15,268 bases of DNA from JBEIVB01 sp040374085 (GTDB lineage: Bacteria; Bacteroidota; Bacteroidia; UBA4408): assembly GCA_040374085.1 (NCBI GenBank), contig JBEIVB010000060.1, positions 1 through 15,268 on the forward strand. Direction: 5' to 3'. This document shows, in pieces, positions 1-8,240 of the stretch; position 1 is the stretch's first letter; each line of letters starts with the position of its first letter. The notes under the pieces were generated by a model, which saw only the letters and a program-made list of their open reading frames with translations, ran no database searches and had not been told where the DNA came from. The translations under genes were made by a program, and so were the position numbers.

Positions 1-435
1 GAGCTCAACCAGGGCATGACCTATTACGCGCCCTACGACCGTCGCCACGATGGATCGTTGGTATTATCGTATCATGCATCCAGCAAATGGACCTTCGGAT
101 TGGTGTTTGTGTTTGCCACCGGGCGGCCCATAACCTTGCCCGAACAGCGCTACATTCTGGAAAACCGCATTGCCAACCAATATGGCCCTCGCAACAGCAT
201 CCGCCTGGATCCATACCACCGCCTCGACCTTTCGGCCACATGGCAACTGCGCAAGCGCAAACATTTTGAGCAGAGCTTGAACTTCAGCGTCTTCAACGTC
301 TACAACCGTCAGAACCCGTTCTTCATTTACTTTGATGCTACCGGCAACCTTTCCAGCAACAGCCTTTCGGTGCAAGCCAAGCAGGTGGCGCTGTTCCCCA
401 TCATTCCTTCGGTAACCTGGAATTTTACATTTTAA
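1..435 (+). CDS. TonB-dependent receptor, C-terminal fragment (5' end outside window)
   Basis: The reading frame is open from base 1 and ends with TAA at 433-435, so only the last 144 codons are present. TonB-dependent receptors are 22-strand outer-membrane barrels that import ligands using TonB energy. Visible signs are alternating polar and aromatic beta-strand segments, the motif RLDPYHRLDLSATW (about residues 68-81), which matches the PxYxRLDLS strand near the end of CarboxypepD_reg/TonB receptors, a further strand FNVYNRQNPFF, and a terminal aromatic strand ending SVTWNFTF. A C-terminal Phe is the usual outer-membrane assembly signal. An in-frame ATG at 16 lies inside the barrel and is not a start. 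A DUF4249 lipoprotein gene follows after 2 nt, a common pairing in Bacteroidota. The plug, TonB box and ligand cannot be judged from this fragment. Confidence 0.85.
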   Translation, partial: ELNQGMTYYAPYDRRHDGSLVLSYHASSKWTFGLVFVFATGRPITLPEQRYILENRIANQYGPRNSIRLDPYHRLDLSATWQLRKRKHFEQSLNFSVFNVYNRQNPFFIYFDATGNLSSNSLSVQAKQVALFPIIPSVTWNFTF

Positions 436-437
436 CG

Positions 438-1406
438 ATGAGAACGATATTCACCTATTTTACAACGTTTGCTTTAACCCTGTTGATGCTGGGTTGCGAG
501 AAAGACATAACCCTATACCTTCCGGCAAACCCGCCTCTCTTGGTGGTTGAAGGGCGCATGGAATTGGGCGAACCTCCATTGGTGATTCTCACCAAAAGTC
601 AAGGTTACTTTGCCCCAACCGACCTCCGCACCTTTGAAAAAAGCATTGTTACCGATGCAGAAGTTGAGGTGAGCGATGGGGTTAAAACCCAGAAGCTGAG
701 TGTGATCTGCAGCAGCGACCCCCAGTTGCAACCCTTTTTGGCTCAGATTTCCACAGCCACCGGCATTCCGCTGGAGCAACTCACCCAAATAAATTACTGC
801 ATATACACCGGCATAACCGGCACCTTGCTGGGTGAAGCCGGAAAAACCTACACCCTAACCATAAAACACGAAAACAAAACCTACACCGCGCAAAGCACCT
901 TGCCGGTACCCATTCCATTGGATACCATTTATTGGAAAGAGAACAAAAACAAAACCAACCTAAACGACCCCATCCCCTACCTGGGCTTCTTGCATTGCCG
1001 ATTAACCGACCCTCCCGGTCTGGGCAATTGCTATCGTTTTTTTGCTCGCCGCATCACCAAAGACCGCAGGTTCTTAACCCTGAACCGGTCTGTTTTCGAA
1101 GACAAGTTTTTCGATGGCAAAACATTTGATTTTGATGTCTTTAGGGCTCAGGAGCCAAACTCTACAAAGCCCGACGATACCGGTCGCCAGCGATTCAACT
1201 ACCTGCCCACCGATACGGTTATCGTGAAATACTGTACAATAGACCGCGATGTATTTGAATTTTATCGCTCATTTGGTGTGGAGGTTGGTAACAACGGAAA
1301 CCCATTTTCAACCCCGGCGGTTATAAAAACAAACATCAAAGGCGGGGCGCTTGGCGTGTGGGCCACCTACGGCACCTCTTTGGATACCGTTTACCTTTCT
1401 CGCTGA
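438..1406 (+). CDS. DUF4249 domain-containing lipoprotein
   Basis: A complete 322-residue protein. The N-terminus is a lipoprotein signal: positively charged MR, a hydrophobic stretch, and lipobox LMLGC with the lipidated Cys at residue 20, so it should be anchored to a membrane facing the periplasm or cell surface. The mature start has the DUF4249 pattern: a LVVEGRM strand, then PPLVILTKSQGYFAP, and later a YTLTIKHENKTYTAQSTLP segment. DUF4249 proteins are Bacteroidota-specific, of unknown biochemical role, and frequently sit directly behind a TonB-dependent receptor. Here the gap is 2 nt and the genes are almost certainly cotranscribed. A surface accessory or ligand-capture role is inferred from this pairing only. 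The gene ends 6 bp before the stop of the convergent DUF4199 gene, leaving no room for a separate terminator. Confidence 0.85.
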   Translation: MRTIFTYFTTFALTLLMLGCEKDITLYLPANPPLLVVEGRMELGEPPLVILTKSQGYFAPTDLRTFEKSIVTDAEVEVSDGVKTQKLSVICSSDPQLQPFLAQISTATGIPLEQLTQINYCIYTGITGTLLGEAGKTYTLTIKHENKTYTAQSTLPVPIPLDTIYWKENKNKTNLNDPIPYLGFLHCRLTDPPGLGNCYRFFARRITKDRRFLTLNRSVFEDKFFDGKTFDFDVFRAQEPNSTKPDDTGRQRFNYLPTDTVIVKYCTIDRDVFEFYRSFGVEVGNNGNPFSTPAVIKTNIKGGALGVWATYGTSLDTVYLSR

Positions 1407-1412
1407 GACGAA

Positions 1413-1916
1413 TTAGGATTTTCTGGGTTCAACCGTTCTCAGAAATGCGGCTATGAGCATGGAGAACATGGTGCCTGAAAAAAGGGTAAAAAACACATTT
1501 CCGGCAAGCTGAGAATTCACATAATTCTCGCGCAGGGCCTGGGAGTTGCGCATGATTTCGGTTATGCTTTTTCCTTGTTTTCTAAAAAACACTTCCGATT
1601 GGGCCACCAATCGCTCCACAAAGCCCGGATCCATTACCGAAAGCGAGAGCCACACCGCAAAGCCAATGAGTACACTGGTTAGGGCTGCGGTAAGCATGCC
1701 CTCTTTAAAGCCCTCGCGGAATCCTAACGTTCCATTGCGAACGGTAAACTTCTGCCTCCACTGAGCCAGAAATACCATAATAAAAAGAAATATCAGAGGA
1801 GCAAATCCAACCCATGCAAAGCCGGGCTTGCTGCTTATTCCATAACGGAAACCCACCAAAACCCACAACGCGTTGGCTCCACCACTGATGAGGCCAAACA
1901 AAATGCCTGGCCTCAT
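1413..1916 (-). CDS. DUF4199-family integral membrane protein
   Basis: A 167-residue protein with four likely transmembrane helices, at about residues 3-25, 35-53, 72-94 and 139-160. A charged loop follows helix 2 (QWRQKFTVRNGTLGFREGFKEG) and a long polar stretch lies between helices 3 and 4 (about 97-136). The arrangement, the R-N-G-x-x-x-F-x-E-x-F-K-x-G motif and the DPGF motif after helix 3 fit DUF4199, a Bacteroidota membrane family of unknown function. Its ATG lies 1 nt after the rho stop codon (TAA-T-ATG), so translation is probably coupled to rho. There is no visible separate promoter. The assignment rests on topology and motif recall; another four-helix DUF often found beside rho in this phylum (DUF4293) is the main alternative. 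Confidence 0.7.
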   Translation of the reverse strand: MRPGILFGLISGGANALWVLVGFRYGISSKPGFAWVGFAPLIFLFIMVFLAQWRQKFTVRNGTLGFREGFKEGMLTAALTSVLIGFAVWLSLSVMDPGFVERLVAQSEVFFRKQGKSITEIMRNSQALRENYVNSQLAGNVFFTLFSGTMFSMLIAAFLRTVEPRKS

Positions 1917-1917
1917 A

Positions 1918-3690
1918 TTAACCGTTCATGGAGATGAGGAACTCCTCGTTGCTCTGGGTGTTTTTCAGACGGTCGCGCATAAACTCAATGGCTTCCACAG
2001 AAGTCATATCGCTTAGGTGGTTGCGCAAAATCCAGATGCGTTGGAGGGTGTCTTTGTCCATAAGCAAATCGTCTCGGCGGGTAGAGGAAGCCACAATGTC
2101 GATGGCCGGAAAGATGCGTTTGTTTGATATTTTTCGATCGAGCTGGAGCTCCATATTGCCGGTTCCCTTGAACTCCTCGAAAATCACCTCATCCATCTTG
2201 GAGCCGGTTTCGGTGAGGGCTGTAGCCAATATGGTGAGGGAGCCACCTTTTTCAATCTTGCGCGCCGCGCCGAAAAAGCGCTTGGGCTTGTGCAGGGCAT
2301 TGGCGTCTACACCCCCGCTGAGGATCTTGCCCGAGGCGGGTTGAACGGTGTTGTAAGCACGAGCCAAACGGGTGATGGAGTCGAGGAGGATGCACACATC
2401 GTGCCCGCATTCCACCAAGCGCTTTGCTTTTTCCAATACAATGTTGGCAATTTTAACATGCTTTTCTGCAGGCTCATCAAAGGTGCTGGAAATCACTTCG
2501 GCCCTTACGTTGCGCGACATTTCGGTAACTTCCTCAGGACGTTCATCGATGAGCAACACAATGAGGTACACTTCCGGGTGGTTGATGGCAATGGCGTTGG
2601 CCACTTCTTGCAAGAGAATGGTTTTACCTGTTTTGGGTTGTGCTACAATGAGCCCGCGCTGCCCTTTGCCTATGGGGGCGATAAGGTCTATGATGCGGGG
2701 GGTAAGTGAGCCTTTGTTGGAGGTGGTTAGGCGAAACTTTTCATAAGGGAAAAGCGGTGTTAGAAAATCAAAAGGTACCCGATCGCGCACCCAGGAAGGG
2801 TCGCGGCCGTTGATGCTTTCAATCTTTACCAAAGGATAATACTTCTCTCCTTCACGCGGGGGGCGAACGGTTCCGGTGATGGTGTCGCCGGTTTTTATGC
2901 CATAAGCCTTGATCTGTTGCTGAGATACATACACATCATCGGGAGAATTTAGGTAGTTGTAGTCCGATGAACGCAAGAAACCAAAACCGTCGGGCATCAG
3001 CTCCAATACCCCCTCTGTAGAAACAAGCCCGTCGAATGCAAAAACGTTTTCGTTGTTTCTCCTTTCTGGGCGTTGCTGCTGCCCCTGGTGTGGGTGCTGC
3101 GGATGCTGCCCCTGCTGCGGATGCTGCCCCTGGTGGAGATTTTGACCCTGCCGCTGTTGGTAGCCTTGCTGCTGAGGCTGGCGCATCTGCGGATTGCTTT
3201 GCTGCTGAGGTTGTCCTTCGCGGGAGCGGAACTCGCGGCGGTGACGTTGAGGATTCTCTTCGGCCGGGGCCGGTGCATCTTCGCCTTCGGATGCCGTTTC
3301 GGAGCCATCGCCCGATTCGGCTGCAGGAGGCGCCGGTGTCGGTAAAACCTCTTCAGGCTCCGCTACCTCCGGAGTAAACAGATCGGCAGCCAAATCGTTT
3401 TGAACCGTCTCTTGATCTACCACCGCCTCTTCCGCTTTTCCTTTGCGAGGACGCTTCGGCTTCTCAACCTGAGAGGCCACATCGGCCACAGCAGGGTCAA
3501 TTTCTTTGGGGGCTTTAGCAGACCGTTGGGGCTTTGCTTTTGCTGATTTAGCTCCCGCCTGCTGAGCCTGCTGAATGAGCTCAATCAACTCCTCGCGTGA
3601 GAGGTCGGGAATGTTTTTAATACTTAGGTCGCGGGCAATGTTTACCAAGTCTTCGGCCGTTAAGCCATTTAGCTCAGGCGATTTACGCAT
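1918..3690 (-). CDS. rho: Transcription termination factor Rho
   Basis: A 590-residue protein. Rho is a hexameric RNA-dependent ATPase that loads on nascent RNA and terminates transcription. Domains in order: Rho_N helical domain (about 8-45); an acidic then Q/H/P-rich insertion (about 46-212); a cold-shock-type RNA-binding domain with RNP motif DGFGFLR (234-240) and PDDVYVS; and the RecA-like motor with Walker A PKTGKT (352-357), the catalytic-glutamate motif DERPEE (382-387), Walker B CILLDS (433-438), the Q-loop/R-loop region around 455-510, and the Arg-containing SSTRRDDLL (535-543). E. coli Rho is 419 residues, so the excess is the insertion. ATG at 3690 gives the normal Rho_N start. DUF4199 follows with a 1-nt gap. 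The 129 nt upstream hold no convincing promoter; the best weak match is TAACCTTC close to the start. Confidence 0.98.
   Translation of the reverse strand: MRKSPELNGLTAEDLVNIARDLSIKNIPDLSREELIELIQQAQQAGAKSAKAKPQRSAKAPKEIDPAVADVASQVEKPKRPRKGKAEEAVVDQETVQNDLAADLFTPEVAEPEEVLPTPAPPAAESGDGSETASEGEDAPAPAEENPQRHRREFRSREGQPQQQSNPQMRQPQQQGYQQRQGQNLHQGQHPQQGQHPQHPHQGQQQRPERRNNENVFAFDGLVSTEGVLELMPDGFGFLRSSDYNYLNSPDDVYVSQQQIKAYGIKTGDTITGTVRPPREGEKYYPLVKIESINGRDPSWVRDRVPFDFLTPLFPYEKFRLTTSNKGSLTPRIIDLIAPIGKGQRGLIVAQPKTGKTILLQEVANAIAINHPEVYLIVLLIDERPEEVTEMSRNVRAEVISSTFDEPAEKHVKIANIVLEKAKRLVECGHDVCILLDSITRLARAYNTVQPASGKILSGGVDANALHKPKRFFGAARKIEKGGSLTILATALTETGSKMDEVIFEEFKGTGNMELQLDRKISNKRIFPAIDIVASSTRRDDLLMDKDTLQRIWILRNHLSDMTSVEAIEFMRDRLKNTQSNEEFLISMNG
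3064..3225 (-). repeat. Low-complexity Gln/His/Pro/Gly-rich tract inside rho
   Basis: This stretch encodes about Rho residues 156-209. It consists of imperfect repeats such as QPQQQ, GYQQRQGQ, HQGQHPQQGQHP and HPHQGQQQ, preceded by a basic patch RHRREFRSREG and followed by RPERRNNEN. It lies between the Rho_N domain and the RNA-binding domain, where several phyla carry disordered insertions. On the plus strand it reads as CTGC/TGC-rich DNA, which also creates spurious long antisense frames. The tract is compositionally biased and probably variable in length between strains. Confidence 0.85.
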
Positions 3691-3819
3691 GCAGAAAAAA
3701 GATGAAGGTTATAGAAAAGAAGAATGAACAAGTTGGGATTTGACCGAATAAAGGCAGAACGCCTATGTCAACCGATGTGCAATGATAAGCAGTATTTTGG
3801 GTTTAGCAAGCAATAGCAC

Positions 3820-5082
3820 CTATTTTTTTTCACCGGCAATGCCCGAGGTAGAAAAATGGAGATTGCGGATGCGGGGCAGGCGATGCCAAGCCGTGCCCAC
3901 CACCAATAGCGTAACGCCTGCCCCAGCCATCACCGAGCGCCGCAGGCCAAGCAGGCTCGCAGCGGTTCCCGATTCAAACGCTCCAATTTCATTGGATGAA
4001 CCTATGAAAATCTTGCTCACCGCCTCTACCCTGCCCCGAAGATGCTCCGGAGCAAAGAGCTGAACAATGGTGGAACGCACAATTACGCTAACCTCGTCGC
4101 AGACCCCGCTCAGAAAAAGGAACAGCCACGATAGCCAAAAGGTTGTACTCAACGCAAAGCCCATCATGCACAAGCCAAATCCCGCAATGGCAAACAGCAT
4201 CTTTCGGCCCGCATGCCGGCGTGGAGGATGGGCCGCCAAAACCAGAGACGTTAAAATGGCGCCCAACGCCGGAGCGGCCTGTAGATACCCCAAGCCCTGA
4301 GGGCCGCACATCAGAATTTGGGAGGCAAAGGCAGGCAGCAGGGCCACCGCTCCGCCAAACAACACAGCAAACATATCCAAAGCAAACGCCCCCACCAGCT
4401 CCTGAGTGGTAAACACAAAGCGCAACCCCTCGCGCAAGCTCTGCATCATAGGCTCGCGGCGGGTTTGATCGGGCAAGGGCCGCGGAGCTACGCGCGCAAA
4501 CAAGATGCAGGCAGCCGATGCAAATACCACCACAAGCCCAAATGCTGCTATGGGACCGGCAAAGGCATACACCAAACCACCAATAGCAGGGCCGCTCACA
4601 GCAGATATGTCAAAGGATATGCTGTTCCAAACGGAGGCATACACCATAAGGTCGCGCGGTATAAGCTGAGCCGCAAAGGATCCGTGTGCAGGAGCATAAA
4701 ATCCGCGTACGATTCCGGTTAGAAAAATCAACAAATAAACCGGGATAAGCCCGGCCTGTGAGGTTACCCAGGCAAACTGCCAACGAACGAGAAGCAGACC
4801 TATAGCACATAATAAATATCCTATGGAACACACCATCACAATGGATTTCCGCGGAACCACATCGGCCACGTGCCCGGCAAAAAAGGCCGTAATCAAGAAG
4901 GGGATGGCTTCACTCAACCCAATGAGTCCGAGAGAGAAGGCATTGTGGGTGTACTCATAAACGGTCCAGCCCACCATTACCGCCAGCGTACGGGTGGCAA
5001 AGGTGAGGCAGAACTTGGCGATGATGAAGTTCCGAAAATCGCGGATGTTTAAAACTCGGGTGTCGGGAGAGAGAAAAGCCAT
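3820..5082 (-). CDS. MFS transporter (EntS/MFS_3-like exporter)
   Basis: A 420-residue protein from ATG at 5082. It is a major facilitator superfamily secondary transporter with about 12 predicted membrane helices. Visible signs are the motif A loop between helices 2 and 3, GHVADVVPRKSI (about residues 70-81, GxxxDxxxRK type), and an N-terminus MAFLSPDTRVLNIRDFRNF, typical of MFS_3 / EntS-like exporters where an RDFRxF motif precedes helix 1. A longer frame opens at 5118, but that would overlap the end of the UbiD gene; 5082 leaves a 1-nt gap (TAA-A-ATG) and starts at the family position. It is the last gene of the minus-strand run. The family commonly exports small molecules such as siderophores or drugs, but the substrate cannot be read here. 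Linkage with UbiD and a glycosyltransferase hints at a shared product, without proof. Confidence 0.88.
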   Translation of the reverse strand: MAFLSPDTRVLNIRDFRNFIIAKFCLTFATRTLAVMVGWTVYEYTHNAFSLGLIGLSEAIPFLITAFFAGHVADVVPRKSIVMVCSIGYLLCAIGLLLVRWQFAWVTSQAGLIPVYLLIFLTGIVRGFYAPAHGSFAAQLIPRDLMVYASVWNSISFDISAVSGPAIGGLVYAFAGPIAAFGLVVVFASAACILFARVAPRPLPDQTRREPMMQSLREGLRFVFTTQELVGAFALDMFAVLFGGAVALLPAFASQILMCGPQGLGYLQAAPALGAILTSLVLAAHPPRRHAGRKMLFAIAGFGLCMMGFALSTTFWLSWLFLFLSGVCDEVSVIVRSTIVQLFAPEHLRGRVEAVSKIFIGSSNEIGAFESGTAASLLGLRRSVMAGAGVTLLVVGTAWHRLPRIRNLHFSTSGIAGEKK

Positions 5083-5083
5083 T

Positions 5084-6913
5084 TTAGGCAATGCCGTGTA
5101 AGCTGCCGCCCGAAGCAAAAAGTGCGTCTACACGACGTTCAACCGAGGGGTCGAGTTCCAATGCAGGAGCGTGATGGGGTTTTATGCGGGAATCGAACAC
5201 AACGGCTCCGCTGCATCCCCAATGTTTGTGGCGCTGGCTTGCGCCCACACCATACACATCGTGGCTGGGGTTGGTGCGGGTAAAGGTTACCCATAACCAA
5301 TTGTTTATGGTCTTAGCCGTAAAGGCGGCATCGTCGCACACCACAATCATGCGGATTCCGCTCAACAAATCAGCCTGCGTATCCAAGCTGCCGAGAAGAT
5401 CTTCAAGATTGGGTTGAATGGTATAAGAAGGACCCGATAAGGCCAGAACACCCGGCATCACCAGGTGGGCAGCACTCCACAGCGCAGGCAGATGCAGAGA
5501 TGGAACCTCACCGGAGAGTGCATAACGCGCCCGCCCGGCTGCAGCCAGCACCAGCTTAGATCCGGTGTTGAGCCCATCGCCGCTGTAGTCGAGGGTATCC
5601 ATGCTGGTGCGGGTGTAGAAATGCAGGTCGTTGGACCAATCGGCCCGTTCGAAAAAATAACGGAAATATTGTTTAATGTCTCGGGTAGAAAGGTCGGGCC
5701 TATCGGCCTTGTCGCAGATGAACAGAAACTTGGCCAAGCTGAGCTGTCCTTTTCCGAGGCAGTGGTTGGCTATGGTGAGGAGCTCGGCCGGGCGTTGCAC
5801 CTCGAGGTAGGGTGTGTAACGCTCTTGCCCTATGGCCAGCAGCAGCGGATGCACACCGGCCGCATCAACGGCGTTTACCTCCAACAGTCCGGGAATTTCT
5901 TTGGGTAGAACCGGACCGGTGATTTCATGAATCAAATCGCCAAAAGCTGTGTCTTCCTGAGGGGGTCTTCCCACCACCGTGAAAGGCCAGATGGCGTTCT
6001 TTCTGGCGTACACGGTTTGCACTTCCATAACCGGAAATGGATGCTGCAAACTGTAGTAACCGAGGTGATCTCCGAAAGGGCCCTCGGGTTTGTTTTGGTT
6101 GGGGTGTGCCAAGCCGGTAATCACAAAGTCGGCATCGGTGGCCACGCAGGCTCCTTGCGCATCGTAGCTGTAGCGCACCCTTCTGCCGCCCAGCACGCCG
6201 GCAAACAAAAGCTCCGATAAGCCTTCGGGCAAGGGCATCACGGCCGCCACCGTAAGCGCCGGCGGACCGCCTACCCACACCGAAACGGGCATGGGCTTTT
6301 GGGCTTTGTTCCATTCGGTTTGGTGCACGCCTATGCCTCGGTGCAGTTGGTAATGCAACCCCACTTCACGGTTGAGTTCGTAGGCATTTCCGGAAAGCTG
6401 AATGCGGTACATGCCCAAGTTTCCGTCCATGGGGCCGCGGCGGTTTGGACCTTCTGTGTACACCAAAGGCAGGGTTACAAAAGCACCTCCATCGCGGGGC
6501 CAACACTGCACTTGGGGCAAATCGCCAATCTGCACCTTGCTGTGGCGAACGGGTTGTTTCCAGGCATTGCGCAGAGGCAAAGCCATGGCACCGGCCTTGA
6601 GGGTTTTCAACCAGGTGCCGGGCTGCTTCAACACCTGCATGGGGTCGAGACGAAGCTGCACCATTTGTTGCACCAAGGGAAGCGTATCGCGAAAGATAAA
6701 CTTACAACGGTCGAGGGTTCCGTAGAGGTTGCTCGCAGCGCGGAACGGGCTGCCTTTAACCCGCTCGAAAAGCAAGGCAGGACCTCCGGCTTGGTGCACG
6801 CGCAGGTGAATGGACGCCATTTCGAGATGGGGATCCACCTCTTCTTTTATGCGCACAAGGTGCCCGGCTCGCTCAAGGTCGAGAACACAAGATTCGGTAC
6901 TGGAATACGACAT
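5084..6913 (-). CDS. ubiD: UbiD-family decarboxylase (prenylated-FMN dependent)
   Basis: A 609-residue protein, close to the usual length of Bacteroidota UbiD homologues. UbiD enzymes reversibly decarboxylate aromatic or unsaturated acids with prenylated FMN made by UbiX. The prFMN-binding segment is visible at about 155-170 (GPNRRGPMDGNLGMYR; Arg170 fits the catalytic Arg of the E-R-E network). The catalytic acid motif EGPFGDHLGYYS starts at Glu277, with Asp282 at the second acidic position, as in many family members. A further conserved region is GRPPQEDTAFGD (315-326). The C-terminal region (about 420-600) includes the NTGSKLVL and HKHWGCSG segments. The gene starts 2 nt after the glycosyltransferase and ends 1 nt before the MFS gene. 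The substrate is not known: quinone-precursor decarboxylation is one option, but the neighbours do not confirm it. No ubiX is visible in the window. Confidence 0.93.
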   Translation of the reverse strand: MSYSSTESCVLDLERAGHLVRIKEEVDPHLEMASIHLRVHQAGGPALLFERVKGSPFRAASNLYGTLDRCKFIFRDTLPLVQQMVQLRLDPMQVLKQPGTWLKTLKAGAMALPLRNAWKQPVRHSKVQIGDLPQVQCWPRDGGAFVTLPLVYTEGPNRRGPMDGNLGMYRIQLSGNAYELNREVGLHYQLHRGIGVHQTEWNKAQKPMPVSVWVGGPPALTVAAVMPLPEGLSELLFAGVLGGRRVRYSYDAQGACVATDADFVITGLAHPNQNKPEGPFGDHLGYYSLQHPFPVMEVQTVYARKNAIWPFTVVGRPPQEDTAFGDLIHEITGPVLPKEIPGLLEVNAVDAAGVHPLLLAIGQERYTPYLEVQRPAELLTIANHCLGKGQLSLAKFLFICDKADRPDLSTRDIKQYFRYFFERADWSNDLHFYTRTSMDTLDYSGDGLNTGSKLVLAAAGRARYALSGEVPSLHLPALWSAAHLVMPGVLALSGPSYTIQPNLEDLLGSLDTQADLLSGIRMIVVCDDAAFTAKTINNWLWVTFTRTNPSHDVYGVGASQRHKHWGCSGAVVFDSRIKPHHAPALELDPSVERRVDALFASGGSLHGIA

Positions 6914-6915
6914 GC

Positions 6916-8235
6916 TTAAGAAGTTGTGGATGGAACCAACAAATCCGCAATTTGTTCGGCCTGGGCCACGCGGCTGAAACGGTGATAAGCGGTGGATGCA
7001 TTGGGCAGCAAACGGCCCGATGCCTTGCTCAGGATGAGATCGCTCAGGTAGTGGGTGATGCCCATAGCATCATCGTAATAATATCCTTTTCCTGCACGGC
7101 ATTCCTCTACAATTTCTAGGGCCTCTCCCCCATTGGGACCAATGGCCAAAATGGGTTTTTGCGAGGCCAGATACTCAAACAATTTCCCGGTTAAGATGCC
7201 GAGGTTGTCGGGTATGTCGGGGATTACCAGCAGCAGGGCGTCGGCCGCGGCCAGCCTTTGAATGGAGACGCTGTGAGGCACGTGTCCTTCCAATTCCAGC
7301 TGAAGGCCCGCAACGGCTTTCAGTGCCGCTACCGAGGCATCATCTACGCTGCCGGTTAGGCACAGCACCACCGTGCCGAATCGTCGGCAGACTTCTTCCA
7401 ATGCCTTGCAGAATCCGCTGAGGCGATAGCTGGCCGCCAGGGTTCCGGTGTAGGCTATACGAAAGGGGCCGGCCGGCTGAGGCACAGCGCTCAAGGCAGA
7501 GAAATCAGCCGGATCGTAGCCGTTGGGTATGATGCTGCATTTGCCCGAAAGCGGCACTTGGGTTTTGGTTTGAAAGCCTTGTAAGATGTGTTTGCTCACC
7601 ACCAGAAGGTGATCGGCTTGTTCCAGCACACGGCGCTCGTAGCGGGCATCTAGAAAGCGAGCCAGTGGGGTGTGATGAAATTTCGAATAATAATAAATGC
7701 CGGTCCAGGGGTCGCGCAAATCGGCAATCCACCGGAGGTGCGGGTAGCGCTTTTTCAGTTCCAGCCCGATGAGCTGCGTAGAGTGCGGAGGCGAGGTGGT
7801 GATGACCGTGCGCAGGCCCTGCTCCTCTATGATGCTGCAGGCCGCCTCAAAGGCATATCGGTTCCAGCCTCGTCGCGGATCGGGAATAAACAGGTTTCCT
7901 CTTATAAAACGCGAGAGGTGCTGCAACACGCCTACGTTGCCCTCATTGGCAAAGCCGGCATAAGGCAGCTCGCGCTGTTGGTTAACGCGTTGGTATAGCC
8001 GTAGGGGCTCAAAACTGCGGGTGTGCACCACCCGAACGCCGGGGTGCACGTCGTGCAACAGGGTGGGATCCTGAACCGGAAACGAGGCTTGTTTGGGGTC
8101 TACGGTAACCACGGTGGGATGCGCACCCATTTCCGCCAAGTAGCGCGTGTATTTGAGCCAGCGCTGCACACCCGCCCCTCCGCTGGGTGGCCAATAATAG
8201 GAAAGCAATAAAAAGTCGGAGGCAGAAACAGACAC
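6916..8235 (-). CDS. Glycosyltransferase family 4 (GT-B fold), GTG start
   Basis: A 439-residue protein if translation starts at the GTG at 8233-8235. GT4 enzymes transfer sugars from activated donors to lipids, glycans or small molecules. The N-terminal acceptor domain begins with LLLSYYWPPSGGAGVQRW (about 9-26), the standard opening of Bacteroidota GT4 proteins. ADLRDPWTG (171-179) and a IIPNGYD hinge (235-241) follow. The C-terminal donor domain has AYTGTL (261-266) and TGKLFEYLASQKPILAIGPN (349-368), then EALEIVEE, which fits the E-x7-E donor-binding region. The frame stays open to an ATG at 8511, but that extension lies wholly over the upstream gene in another frame and is basic and low in sense. 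GTG at 8235 sits 5 nt after the upstream TGA and puts the first beta-strand at the right distance. No signal peptide; probably cytoplasmic. Confidence 0.9.
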   Translation of the reverse strand: MSVSASDFLLLSYYWPPSGGAGVQRWLKYTRYLAEMGAHPTVVTVDPKQASFPVQDPTLLHDVHPGVRVVHTRSFEPLRLYQRVNQQRELPYAGFANEGNVGVLQHLSRFIRGNLFIPDPRRGWNRYAFEAACSIIEEQGLRTVITTSPPHSTQLIGLELKKRYPHLRWIADLRDPWTGIYYYSKFHHTPLARFLDARYERRVLEQADHLLVVSKHILQGFQTKTQVPLSGKCSIIPNGYDPADFSALSAVPQPAGPFRIAYTGTLAASYRLSGFCKALEEVCRRFGTVVLCLTGSVDDASVAALKAVAGLQLELEGHVPHSVSIQRLAAADALLLVIPDIPDNLGILTGKLFEYLASQKPILAIGPNGGEALEIVEECRAGKGYYYDDAMGITHYLSDLILSKASGRLLPNASTAYHRFSRVAQAEQIADLLVPSTTS

Positions 8236-8240
8236 GCTGA

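Noticed and set aside
2290..3377. Several plus-strand open frames of 90-139 codons over rho
   Set aside because: All lie opposite a certain Rho coding region; the Leu/Ala-rich ones are the complement of its Q-rich repeats.
5083..5118. 12-residue upstream extension of the MFS protein
   Set aside because: It overlaps the UbiD C-terminus; ATG 5082 follows the UbiD stop by 1 nt and matches the family start.
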